NCBI RefSeq assembly: GCF_012927345.1
Contig: NZ_JABBGJ010000053.1
Coordinates: forward strand, 1 to 64,000
Direction: 5' to 3'
DNA: 64,000 bases
DNA from: Paraburkholderia polaris
GTDB taxonomy: Bacteria > Pseudomonadota > Gammaproteobacteria > Burkholderiales > Burkholderiaceae
Each line of letters starts with the position of its first letter. The stretch's first letter is position 1. Under the pieces are notes generated by a model that was not told the DNA's origin, made no database searches, and saw nothing but the letters and a program-made list of their open reading frames with translations. Below, in pieces: positions 15,871 through 25,238 of this stretch. The position numbers and the translations under genes are program-made.

Positions 15871-17982
15871 ATGGCAGGTAAAACGAATCCGCAGAAACCC
15901 GCAGCGAAGCCCGAGCACGCTAATGATCCGAAATCGAAGGATCTCGAACAGTTTCGAGTCAGTCCCGACGGCGAGGCGCTGAGAACCAATCAGGGCTTGA
16001 AGATCGCCGACAATCAGAACACGTTGCGCGCCGGCCCACGCGGCCCCTCGCTGCTTGAAGATTTCATCATGCGTGAGAAGATCACGCATTTCGACCATGA
16101 GCGTATCCCCGAGCGCATCGTTCATGCGCGAGGCTCTGCGGCGCATGGAGTGTTCCAGGTGTACGAGTCGATGAGCGAGTACACCAAGGCGGCTTTCCTG
16201 CAGAACCCGAACGAGCAGACGCCAGTCTATGTACGTTTTTCGACGGTGCAGGGCCCGCGCGGTTCGGCCGATACCGTGCGCGACGTGCGCGGCTTCGCAG
16301 TGAAGTTCTACACGCAGGAAGGTAATTACGATCTGGTCGGCAACAACATGCCGGTCTTTTTCATTCAGGACGCCATCAAGTTTCCGGACTTCGTGCATGC
16401 GGTAAAACCGGAAGCGCCGAATGAAATGCCGACCGGCGGCTCCGCGCACGATACCTTCTGGGATTTCGTTTCGCTCGTGCCCGAGTCCGCGCATATGGTG
16501 CTGTGGACCATGTCGGACCGCGCGATTCCGCGCAGCCTTCGGACCATGGAAGGCTTCGGCATTCACACGTTCCGCTTCGTGAATGCGCAAGGCAAGGCGC
16601 GTTTCGTCAAATTCCATTGGCGCCCGGTGTTGGGCTCATATTCGCTGCTGTGGGACGAAGCGCAGAAGCTGGCCGGCAAGGATCCGGATTTCCACAGGCG
16701 TGACTTGTGGGAAGCGATTGAAAGAGGCGACTTCCCCGAGTTCGAACTCGGCGTGCAGATCATCGAGGAACAGGATGAGCACAAGTTCGACTTCGACCTG
16801 CTCGATCCGACCAAGCTGATTCCGGAAGAACTGGTGCCGGTGAAGATCATCGGCAAGATGACCCTCAATCGCAATCCGGACAATTTCTTCGCCGAAACCG
16901 AGCAGGTTGCGTTCCATCCAGGCCATATCGTGCCGGGTCTGGACTTCTCGAACGATCCGCTGTTGCAAGGGCGTTTGTTCTCGTACACCGATACGCAGAT
17001 CAGCCGCCTGGGAGGACCGAACTTCCACGAGATTCCGATCAACCGGCCGGTATGTCCGTTCCATAACAATCAGCGCGATGCGATGCACCGCCAGACGATC
17101 AACGTAGGGCAGGCCTCGTACGAGCCGAATTCGGTGAGTGGCGGCTGGCCGAAGGAGACCGATCCGGCGCCGTCAGATGGTGGCTTCGAAAGCTACCCGG
17201 AACGCGTGGAAGGCAACAAGATTCGCGTGCGCAGCGAGTCGTTTGCCGATCATTTCTCGCAGGCCGCGATGTTCTACAACAGCATGTCCGAGCCTGAGAA
17301 AGATCATATCGCCGCGGCTTACCAGTTCGAACTCGGCAAGGTCACCAAGCCGGAGATTCGCGCGCGCGTGGTCAACGAGATTCTGGCCAATTTCGATGCG
17401 GGGCTTGCGGCGAAGGTTGCCGACGGTCTCGGTTTGCCGGCGCCGAAGAAGGGCACGGCGAAGCTCAAAGGTCCTAAAGAGTCGCCGGCACTGAGTCTGC
17501 TCAATCGCGCGAAGCCCGGCATCAAGACCTGCAAGATCGCTTTGCTAGCCGCGCCGGGTTCCGATGGCGCCGCGATCAAGAAGCTGCAACAGGCGCTGCA
17601 AGGCGAGGGCGCGGTGCCAATGTTGATCGCACCGACGCTTGCTGCTATCGACGGCATGGCGCCGGACGCAACGATTGCCGGCTTGCCGTCGATCATGTTC
17701 GACGCCGTAATCGTGGTGGGTGGTGAGGCGGGCGCGAAGCTGCTGGCGCAATCGGGCGATGCACGGCATTTCGTGCTCGAAGCGTTCAAGCACCTGAAGG
17801 CGATTGCTGCCATCGGCGCGGGGCGTGACGTGCTGGCTGCGGCTCACTTGCCGGCCAATGCCGATGGCGTGGCAACCGGTGACGACAAGCAAGCTGCCGA
17901 GGTCCTGAAGACCTTTATCAAGGCGGCCGAGCAGCATCGGGTGTGGTCGCGTGCCGAGCAGGCGGAGACGGTGCCGGCATAA
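15871..17982 (+). CDS. katE: Large-subunit monofunctional catalase (HPII type)
   Basis: A 703-residue clade-2 haem catalase that splits H2O2 into water and oxygen. The catalytic histidine is H85 in E-R-I-V-H-A-R-G and the distal asparagine is N158 in D-L-V-G-N-N. The proximal tyrosine lies in L-F-S-Y-T-D-T-Q-I-S-R-L. After about residue 540 a C-terminal flavodoxin/DJ-1-like domain follows (K-I-A-L-L-A-A-P-G-S-D-G-A), the feature that separates large catalases from small ones. The ATG has AAGGAG upstream. The gene stands alone and is followed by a terminator. Confidence 0.96.
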   Translation: MAGKTNPQKPAAKPEHANDPKSKDLEQFRVSPDGEALRTNQGLKIADNQNTLRAGPRGPSLLEDFIMREKITHFDHERIPERIVHARGSAAHGVFQVYESMSEYTKAAFLQNPNEQTPVYVRFSTVQGPRGSADTVRDVRGFAVKFYTQEGNYDLVGNNMPVFFIQDAIKFPDFVHAVKPEAPNEMPTGGSAHDTFWDFVSLVPESAHMVLWTMSDRAIPRSLRTMEGFGIHTFRFVNAQGKARFVKFHWRPVLGSYSLLWDEAQKLAGKDPDFHRRDLWEAIERGDFPEFELGVQIIEEQDEHKFDFDLLDPTKLIPEELVPVKIIGKMTLNRNPDNFFAETEQVAFHPGHIVPGLDFSNDPLLQGRLFSYTDTQISRLGGPNFHEIPINRPVCPFHNNQRDAMHRQTINVGQASYEPNSVSGGWPKETDPAPSDGGFESYPERVEGNKIRVRSESFADHFSQAAMFYNSMSEPEKDHIAAAYQFELGKVTKPEIRARVVNEILANFDAGLAAKVADGLGLPAPKKGTAKLKGPKESPALSLLNRAKPGIKTCKIALLAAPGSDGAAIKKLQQALQGEGAVPMLIAPTLAAIDGMAPDATIAGLPSIMFDAVIVVGGEAGAKLLAQSGDARHFVLEAFKHLKAIAAIGAGRDVLAAAHLPANADGVATGDDKQAAEVLKTFIKAAEQHRVWSRAEQAETVPA

Positions 17983-18054
17983 GCACCACGGCATACTTGA
18001 GGATCAGGTTTTTTTAAGCATTCAGGCTGTTCAAGCAGCCGCGTCGCTTAAGCG

Positions 18055-18086
18055 AAACTGGCCGGTGTGAACCGGCCAGTTTTTTC
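18055..18086 (+). terminator. Rho-independent terminator after katE
   Basis: AAACTGGCCGGT (18055-18066) pairs with ACCGGCCAGTTT (18071-18082), a perfect 12-bp stem followed by further T residues. Confidence 0.9.
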
Positions 18087-18110
18087 GCGCTAAAACGATG
18101 AAGGCGTTGA

Positions 18111-19915
18111 TTACGGATTCACCTGTGTCTCATGTAGCCGATGCGTATTCTTGGGCGCCACGGCAGCGGAAGCGGCCGCCGCCGACACGCCCGCGGGACC
18201 TTCAGGAATATCGCTTGGGCGTGAGGCCTGCACCGTCTGCGGATAGAGCACGAGCAGGGCGCGCAGCACGCCATTCGTCCAACCGAAGCCATCCTGCAAC
18301 GGATATTCACCTCCGCCCGCGGAGACGCCGGGCGTTGCAGCATCGACGTCATATTTCTCGACGAGCTTGCCGGTGTGCTGATAGTAGGAGACGTTGGTCC
18401 TGATCCAGCGCGTCGCGATGGTTTGCGCGAGCGCCGGTTCGCTATAGCGGCGCAAGCCGATCACCGCCAGATACTGCAACGGCGCCCACCCGTTCGGGGC
18501 ATCCCATTGCTGGCTGCTATTGACTTGCGTGGTGGCAAGACCGCCGGGCCGCAGCAATTCGCGCTGCAGGGTGGCGGCGACGGTCTTCGCCTGCTGACGG
18601 CTCGCTACACCCGTATACAACGGGTAGACCGTGGCGGCGGTAAGCCGGTGCGTGAGTGTGCGATGCACGAAGTCGTAGTCGCCGAACGCTTTCAATTGCG
18701 GATCCCACAGCACGCGCCGAATGGCATCCGCGCGCGTGGCGGCACGCTGCTCCATATTTTCCGCCTGCGTGACGTCGCCGCGCAGACGGTACGCCTTCGC
18801 CAACGTGCGTTCCAGATCGGCCAGCAGGCAATTCAGATCCACGGGCACGAGCGAGGTCACGTCGACGGTTGCCAGCGTCTTGCCGTCCGCGAACCAGCGC
18901 GAGCTGAAGTCCCAGCCGGTTTCGCCGCCTGCGCGCAGATTGCGCCACAGGTCGGCGGAATCGCGTTGGGGTGTTTGCTGTGCGGTGACGACGTCTTCGC
19001 GATACGACTCGTCGCGGGGTACTGCGCGTTCGTCCCAATAGCGGTTGAGCAGCGTGCCGTCCGCGAGGCGCACGACATGCCGGCTCGCCCGGCCTGCGGG
19101 GAGGCCGTCGCTGCCATTCATCCAGTAGGCGTATTCGCGCTGCAATTCAGGCAGGTATTGCGTATAGACGCTGTCGCCGTCCTTCTCGGCGACGAGCCGC
19201 ACCATCTGCGCGAAGAAAGGTGGTTGCGAGCGGCTTAGATAGTAGGTCCGGTTGCCGTTCGGGATATGCCCGTACCGATCGATCAAGGTCGCGAAGTTTT
19301 TCAGTTCGTCGACGACCAGGGCATGCTGCCCGCTTTGTTCCAGACCGAGCATGATGAAGTACGAGTCCCAGTAGTGATCTCATCGAAGCGATCGCCCGGC
19401 ACGATGTACGCATACGGCAACGGCAACAGCGACGACCACGGGCTTGCCGTTGCATCCGGCTCACGGCGCAGGACATTCCAGAGCGTATCGATGTGACCGA
19501 CCACATCCTGATTCGGATCGGAGACGTACGCTTTCGTCGTGCGCGTGGGCAGTATGAAATTGCGCTTCACGAAGTCGCCGAGACTGAAATTGGGCTGCTG
19601 CCTGGCCGCCTCATAAGTGGCGGCGATTTGCGCGGGCGGTGAAAGCGGCACCATATCCGCGAAGGTTTTGCTGTCCGGATAGAGGTGCGCGAGTTCGACA
19701 TCGCGATACAGCGTCGGGTACTGCTCCGACGGCGGCACGGCCACAACCGGCGACGCTTGCGTGGGCGGCTCCACGCGCACGGTGGCGGCCGGGACGCTAC
19801 CGTCGACGGCAGGCACGTCAAGCGGCTGAACTGCCCCCGCGAAAGAGGCGTGCCAGAGCAGTGCGGCGACGAGGGCGGTACGAAGATGAGTGCAAGCGAG
19901 AGTGGGATAGGTCAT
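18111..19915 (-). pseudogene. treA: Periplasmic trehalase, single-base frameshift
   Basis: TreA hydrolyses trehalose to glucose in the periplasm. The gene is in two frames. The 5' part (19915 to about 19376) gives a signal peptide (cleavage near S-F-A-G-A) and the first trehalase signature up to P-G-D-R-F-D-E-I. The 3' part (from about 19375) resumes as Y-W-D-S-Y-F-I-M-L-G-L and runs to 18111, including the second signature Q-Q-W-D-A-P-N-G-W-A-P. One T is missing on the minus strand between 19375 and 19376; restoring it gives D-E-I-Y-Y-W-D-S-Y and a protein of about 601 residues. All else looks intact, so this is a recent mutation or a sequencing error. Confidence 0.9.
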
Positions 19916-20167
19916 CGGCTACCGGCAAGTGTGAGGGCGTGAACGAAGCGGGGCTGTTGGATTCCTCTCACGATTGACTCGCATTAGCACCGCAAAGTTG
20001 CGCACGCTCGCACACAATAAGCCCAGCATGGGCGACAGCACCCAAAATACCTCAAAAAAGACCTCATCCTGTATGATTACGCCAGTCGCGCGGCGACAGA
20101 AAAAGCGATTAAAAAAAGCGAAAAAAATTCCAAACCGCCTCGATTCCCCAAGCCGAAGACAGAAAAA

Positions 20168-23100
20168 ATGACCGCACCTCAGGCCGTCGATCAGAACCGT
20201 TTTCGCAGCATAATCCGCCGCAACATCGCCCTGCCTTTAGGCGTCGGCCTGGTGACGATGGCCGTGTTCGTCGCATTGATCGCGTATCTGGTGTCGACAA
20301 TGAACTGGGCGGAGCATTCCGAGCGTGTTATCGGTCAGGCCAATGAAATGCTGCGTCTCGCGGTCGATCGCGAATCGTCGATGCGCGGCTTCCTGATCAC
20401 GGGTGACGAAAGCTTCCTCACGCCGTATGAAACCGGTGGCCCGAAGTTCAAAGCGCAGATCGAAGCACTGCAGGAACTGGTCTCCGATAATCCCCCGCAG
20501 GTCGAAAAACTCAAGCAGATCGAAGCGATCCAGCAGCGCTGGAGCGGCTTCGCCGAGGGCATGATCGACGCGCGCCGCAGGAATCAGGATTTCGAAAGCG
20601 CGGTGGCGAGCGGTCGCGGCAAGATCGAATTCGACGAAACGCGCCGCGAATTCGGCGATTTTCTCGATGCCGAATTGCGCCTGCGCCAGGAGCGTGTGGA
20701 GGCGACGCGCCGCGTCACCACCACGTTGGTCGGCGTATTCCTGCTCTTCAGCCTGAGCGTGAGCGGCCTGCTTGCATGGGTGGGGCGCCGCGAACTGATG
20801 AGCCTGTCGTCTACCTACGACGGCGTGTTGCGCAAGCAGGCCGAACAGACCGACACCTTGCAGGAGCAAGTGTGGTTGCGCTCCGGCCAGCGCCTGCTTG
20901 CTGAAAAGGTCGTCGACCAGGCGACCCCGCAACTGGTCGGCCGCGCGATGCTTGACTTCCTCGCGCAATATCTCGATGCCGCCGTCGGCGCGCTCTACGT
21001 ACGCGATAAACAGCACGGTACGTTGCGCCGCATCGCCGCCTATGGTTTCAGCCGCGAAAGCGAGCAGGCTGCCGCGCGCAATTTCGAAGAATCGGAAACG
21101 CTGATCGGCCAGGCGGCCGTCGCACGCCGCACGCTAATCCTGCGCGACGTGCCGGACAACTACGTGCAAGTGGTTTCCGCCACTGGCAAAAGCGCGCCGA
21201 AGAATCTGCTGATCATGCCGATCGAAAACGACGGGCAGGTCAACGGTGTCGTCGAACTGGGCTTTATCCGCCAACTGACGGCGCGCGATCAGGAGTTCAT
21301 GGAACTGATCGGCAACAGCATGGGCGACTTCGTCGAAGCGGCGCTGTATCGCGAACGTCTGCAGGACGCGCTTGCCGAAACGCAACAGTTGAACGAAGAG
21401 CTGCAGGTTCAGCAGGAAGAACTGCGCGTCTCCAACGAAGGCCTGGAAGAACGCGGCCGCGCGCTGATGGAGTCGCAACGGCGCCTCGAAGCCCAGCAGG
21501 CTGAACTGGAGCAGACCAACGTACAGCTCGAGGAATATGCGCAGCGTCTCGAGCGGCAGAAGTCGGACCTGTTGCGCGCGCAGGACGAACTCGCTGCTAA
21601 CGCGGCACGCCTCGAGCAGTCGAGCCGCTACAAGTCCGAGTTCCTCGCGAACATGTCGCACGAATTGCGTACCCCGCTGAACAGTTCGCTGATTCTCGCG
21701 AAGCTGTTGCAGCAGAACCGCACCGGCAATCTCAGCGAAGAGCAGGTGCGCTATGCCGAGACGATTCACGCGTCGAATAGCGATTTGCTGGTGCTGATCA
21801 ACGACATCCTCGATTTGTCGAAAGTCGAGGCCGGGCAGGTAACGGTCGAGCTAGAAACGGTATCGGTCGACGCGACCCTGCAGTCGCTGCAGGAAATGTT
21901 CAAGCCAATGGCCGCCGCCAGGCATTTGAGCCTCGCCTTCGACCGTCTGCCGGGCACGCCCGACACCTTCATCACCGACGGCCAGCGGGTCACGCAGATC
22001 CTGCGCAATCTGCTGTCGAACGCCGTCAAGTTCACCGAACATGGCGAAGTGGCACTGTCGGTCGCGCCGGCTGAAGGCAATATGCTGCGGTTCGATGTAC
22101 GCGATTCCGGCATCGGCATTGCCGCAGACAAGCTGGAAATGATTTTTGAAGCATTCCAGCAAGCCGACGGTTCCACCAGCCGCCAATACGGTGGCAGCGG
22201 TTTGGGCCTATCCATTTCACGCGAGTTTTCCCGTCTGCTTGGCGGCCGGATTACGGTAACGAGCGAGGTGGGCAAGGGCAGCGTGTTCACACTCTGGTTG
22301 CCGCTCGACGCCGAGGCGGCACAGGCGGGCGGTCAGAACGCGCAAATGCCGCCATCGGCGTTTGCGCAGATTCAGGCGCCCGTTGCCGCAGCGGCGTCGG
22401 TCCCGACGGCGCCGGAGCCGACGCTGATCCGGCCACCGCTGAGCAGTTCCCAGCCGGCCGTCATAACGGCCGCCAACGGCCTGTCCGAGGGCAATGCGTC
22501 CGAAGCCACCAGCGGCCCGATTGCCGACGACCGCGACAACCGCACGCGTGCCGGCCGGCTGATCGTGGCCCTGGAAGACGATCTTGCCTTCGCCGAAATC
22601 CTGCGCGAGCTGACGCACGAGCTCGATTTCGATTTCGTCCACGCCAGCAGCGCCGCCAGCGGCCTCGCGCTGGTGCGCGACATGCGCCCGGCTGCGGTAC
22701 TGCTCGACGTCGGCTTGCCGGACCGGTCCGGCTTGACCGTGCTGGAGTGGCTGAAGAACGATCCGCTCACGCGTCACATCCCGATTCATATTGTGTCGGC
22801 CACCGACCACGCCGACAAGGCACTGCACCTGGGCGCCATCGGCTATACGCTCAAGCCGACCGCGCGCAGCACGATGGAAGCCGCGATCCGCCGTCTCGAA
22901 GCGCGTCTGCAACAGCGCCTCAAACGCGTGTTGGTCATCGAGGACGACGCGCCGATGCGCGAAAGCATCCGCGCGCTGCTGCAAAGCGACAACACTGAGA
23001 TCGTTGCGGTTGCAACCTTGGCGGAGGCGCTCGAATATCTGTCGAAGTTCACCTTCGATTGCGTGGTAACCGACCTCGCGCTGCCCGACGGCACCGGCTA

Positions 23101-23728
23101 CGATCTGCTCGAGCGGCTTGCCGCGAACACCGCGCACGCCGCGCTGCCGGTGATCGTCTACACGGGCCGCATGCTGTCGGACGAAGAAGAGCACCGCCTG
23201 CGCCGCTATTCGAAATCGATCATCATCAAAGGGGCGAAGTCGCCCGAGCGGCTGCTCGATGAAGTCACGCTGTTCCTTCACAGTGTGGAGTCGTCGCTGG
23301 CGCCTGAGCAGCAGCGCATGCTGCGCACCGTGCGGCAGCGCGACAATGCCTTCGAGGGCCGCACCATCCTGCTGGCCGAAGACGACGTGCGCAATATTTT
23401 TGCGCTCTCGCACGTACTGGAGCCGCTCGGTGCGAAACTGCAGATTGCGCGCAACGGACGCGAAGCGCTAGACGCGCTGGAAAACGGCCCCGAGGTGCAT
23501 CTGATCCTGATGGATATCATGATGCCGGAGATGGACGGTTTGACGGCGATGGGCGAGATCCGCCGCAATCAGCGTTTTGCGCATCTGCCGATCATTGCGC
23601 TGACCGCCAAGGCGATGGCGAACGACCGCACCCGCTGCCTCGAAGCCGGCGCCGACGATTACGTCTCCAAGCCGATCGACGTGGACAAACTGGTTTCACT
23701 GTGCCGCGTGTGGCTGCGGCAACGGTAG
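20168..23728 (+). CDS. Hybrid sensor histidine kinase: CHASE3-GAF-HisKA-HATPase-3xREC
   Basis: A 1186-residue membrane sensor. Two membrane helices (about 19-45 and 185-206) flank a periplasmic CHASE3-type helical domain (E-S-S-M-R-G-F-L-I-T-G-D-E near 72-84). A cytoplasmic GAF domain (about 250-395), a long E/Q-rich coiled coil (about 397-490), HisKA with H498 in S-H-E-L-R-T-P and a HATPase domain (D-S-G-I-G-I, G-G-S-G-L-G-L) follow. An alanine/proline-rich linker then leads to three receivers with phosphate-acceptor aspartates D847, D969 and D1116. The second and third receivers look canonical. Three receivers suggest branched phosphotransfer. It heads an operon with CheR, CheB and a receiver-kinase. 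The 30 bases before the ATG are A-rich with no clear Shine-Dalgarno. Confidence 0.93.
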   Translation: MTAPQAVDQNRFRSIIRRNIALPLGVGLVTMAVFVALIAYLVSTMNWAEHSERVIGQANEMLRLAVDRESSMRGFLITGDESFLTPYETGGPKFKAQIEALQELVSDNPPQVEKLKQIEAIQQRWSGFAEGMIDARRRNQDFESAVASGRGKIEFDETRREFGDFLDAELRLRQERVEATRRVTTTLVGVFLLFSLSVSGLLAWVGRRELMSLSSTYDGVLRKQAEQTDTLQEQVWLRSGQRLLAEKVVDQATPQLVGRAMLDFLAQYLDAAVGALYVRDKQHGTLRRIAAYGFSRESEQAAARNFEESETLIGQAAVARRTLILRDVPDNYVQVVSATGKSAPKNLLIMPIENDGQVNGVVELGFIRQLTARDQEFMELIGNSMGDFVEAALYRERLQDALAETQQLNEELQVQQEELRVSNEGLEERGRALMESQRRLEAQQAELEQTNVQLEEYAQRLERQKSDLLRAQDELAANAARLEQSSRYKSEFLANMSHELRTPLNSSLILAKLLQQNRTGNLSEEQVRYAETIHASNSDLLVLINDILDLSKVEAGQVTVELETVSVDATLQSLQEMFKPMAAARHLSLAFDRLPGTPDTFITDGQRVTQILRNLLSNAVKFTEHGEVALSVAPAEGNMLRFDVRDSGIGIAADKLEMIFEAFQQADGSTSRQYGGSGLGLSISREFSRLLGGRITVTSEVGKGSVFTLWLPLDAEAAQAGGQNAQMPPSAFAQIQAPVAAAASVPTAPEPTLIRPPLSSSQPAVITAANGLSEGNASEATSGPIADDRDNRTRAGRLIVALEDDLAFAEILRELTHELDFDFVHASSAASGLALVRDMRPAAVLLDVGLPDRSGLTVLEWLKNDPLTRHIPIHIVSATDHADKALHLGAIGYTLKPTARSTMEAAIRRLEARLQQRLKRVLVIEDDAPMRESIRALLQSDNTEIVAVATLAEALEYLSKFTFDCVVTDLALPDGTGYDLLERLAANTAHAALPVIVYTGRMLSDEEEHRLRRYSKSIIIKGAKSPERLLDEVTLFLHSVESSLAPEQQRMLRTVRQRDNAFEGRTILLAEDDVRNIFALSHVLEPLGAKLQIARNGREALDALENGPEVHLILMDIMMPEMDGLTAMGEIRRNQRFAHLPIIALTAKAMANDRTRCLEAGADDYVSKPIDVDKLVSLCRVWLRQR

Positions 23729-23746
23729 TTGGGGTACGGGAACACG

Positions 23747-24592
23747 ATGAGCCATTCCGAGTTTGACGCGCCGCAACGCATCAGCGATTTCGACATCGAG
23801 TTGAAACTGCTGCTGGAGGCGATTTACCTCAAATACCAGCACGATTTCCGGCACTACGCGATGTCATCGCTGCGGCGCCGCCTGTCGCAGGCGCTCGAGG
23901 AGTTCGGGCTGAGGACGCTGTCGCAGTTGCAGGACCGCATCATGCGTAACGGCGACGAGTTTTCGCGGCTGTTCCAGTACCTGACGGTGCAGGTCAGCGA
24001 CATGTTCCGGGATCCGTCGTATTTCCTCGCGCTGCGCGAACATGTGCTGCCGCGTCTGCGCACCTATCCGTCGATCAAGGTGTGGGTGGCGGGATGCAGC
24101 ACCGGCGAGGAATTGTGGTCGCTGAAAATCCTCTTCGATGAAGAGGGTTTGACCGAGCGCACGCTGTTTTACGCGACCGACATCAACCCTGATGCCTTGG
24201 CGCGCGCCGAGTCCGGCATCTACGCGCTCGACCGGATTCAGGGCTTCACGCAGAATTACCTCGCGGCTGGTGGTAAGCGGTCGCTGTCGGATTACTATCA
24301 CGCGGCGTATGGCGGCGCGCGCTTCGCCGGTTCGCTGAAGGACCGCGTCGTCTTCGCCGACCACAGCCTGTCCACCGACGAAGTCTTTCTCGAGGCGCAC
24401 CTGGTGTCGTGCCGCAACGTGCTGATCTATTTCGATCGCGGCTTGCAGGATCGCGCGCTGGGTCTGTTTGAAAACGCGCTGGTGCGGCGCGGTTTTCTCG
24501 GTTTGGGCAGCAAGGAAAGCTTGCGTTTTTCCCGCCACTACGAAGCGTTCGACGAGTTCCGTCCGAGCGAACGCATCTACCAGAAGCGCTAG
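23747..24592 (+). CDS. CheR-type protein-glutamate methyltransferase
   Basis: A 281-residue SAM-dependent CheR protein, which would methylate glutamates in a sensor. The N-terminal helical domain contains the Y-G-x-D-F/H-D-F-R-H-Y motif form K-Y-Q-H-D-F-R-H-Y-A and S-S-L-R-R-R-L. The SAM-binding domain has V-W-V-A-G-C-S-T-G-E-E-L-W-S (near 112-125) and C-R-N-V-L-I-Y-F. No chemoreceptor, CheA or CheW gene is near, so its substrate is unlikely to be a normal MCP. It follows the hybrid kinase by 18 bases and precedes the CheB gene by 10, so the four genes are co-transcribed. Confidence 0.92.
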   Translation: MSHSEFDAPQRISDFDIELKLLLEAIYLKYQHDFRHYAMSSLRRRLSQALEEFGLRTLSQLQDRIMRNGDEFSRLFQYLTVQVSDMFRDPSYFLALREHVLPRLRTYPSIKVWVAGCSTGEELWSLKILFDEEGLTERTLFYATDINPDALARAESGIYALDRIQGFTQNYLAAGGKRSLSDYYHAAYGGARFAGSLKDRVVFADHSLSTDEVFLEAHLVSCRNVLIYFDRGLQDRALGLFENALVRRGFLGLGSKESLRFSRHYEAFDEFRPSERIYQKR

Positions 24593-24602
24593 CACAGTCA
24601 TC

Positions 24603-25229
24603 ATGTCTCGCTCAATCGCCAAGCCAGCCGTCGAACCCCAGCCGGGTGCTGCCGAAGCACGCGGCTTCGAGCTCGTGGTGATCGGCGCTTCGGCCGGTGG
24701 CATCGAAGTATTGAACGTGCTGCTCGGCGCACTGCCCGCGAGCTTTGCGCCGGCGGTGATGATCGTCATGCACCTGCCGCCTGATTCGCCGAGCTATCTG
24801 GTGCATGCGTTTGCGCATCGCTGCGTGTTGCCCGTGCTCGAACCCGACGCGGGCGAGCCGATCATGCCGGGCCGCATCCATGTTGCGCCGCCCGGCTATC
24901 ACATGCTGGTGGAAGTAGACCGCACTGTCGCGCTTTCTACCGACGCCGCCGTGCGCTTTTCGCGACCGTCGATCGACGTGCTGTTCGAGTCCGCGGCCCC
25001 GGTATATGGCGAGCGTTTGCTGGCCATTCTGCTCTCCGGTGCCAACGACGACGGCGCAGAAGGCCTTAAGCATGTGCAGGCGCGAGGCGGTGCCACGTGG
25101 GTGCAGGTGCCCGACAGCGCCAGTTCTCCAGAAATGCCGCGCGCCGCGATTGAGCGCAGCGCGGCCGATCACATTTACTCTCCCGAAACCATGGCCCGGC
25201 GGCTTGCAGCATTGCCGGGCGCTTTCTGA
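24603..25229 (+). CDS. CheB-type methylesterase without receiver domain
   Basis: A 208-residue protein made only of the CheB catalytic domain, which removes methyl groups from glutamate or deamidates glutamine. The catalytic triad is S30 in G-A-S-A-G-G, H57 in V-M-H-L-P-P, and D150 in S-G-A-N-D-D-G. Canonical CheB has an N-terminal receiver that controls it by phosphorylation; here that domain is absent, so control must come from elsewhere, perhaps from the receivers of the neighbouring kinases. The frame opens earlier (24468) but the ATG at 24603 begins the aligned protein. Confidence 0.9.
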   Translation: MSRSIAKPAVEPQPGAAEARGFELVVIGASAGGIEVLNVLLGALPASFAPAVMIVMHLPPDSPSYLVHAFAHRCVLPVLEPDAGEPIMPGRIHVAPPGYHMLVEVDRTVALSTDAAVRFSRPSIDVLFESAAPVYGERLLAILLSGANDDGAEGLKHVQARGGATWVQVPDSASSPEMPRAAIERSAADHIYSPETMARRLAALPGAF

Positions 25230-25238
25230 CCCGATGCC

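Noticed and set aside
22217..23413. 398-codon minus-strand frame
   Set aside because: Antisense to the receiver domains of the hybrid kinase; no recognisable domain and no ribosome-binding site.
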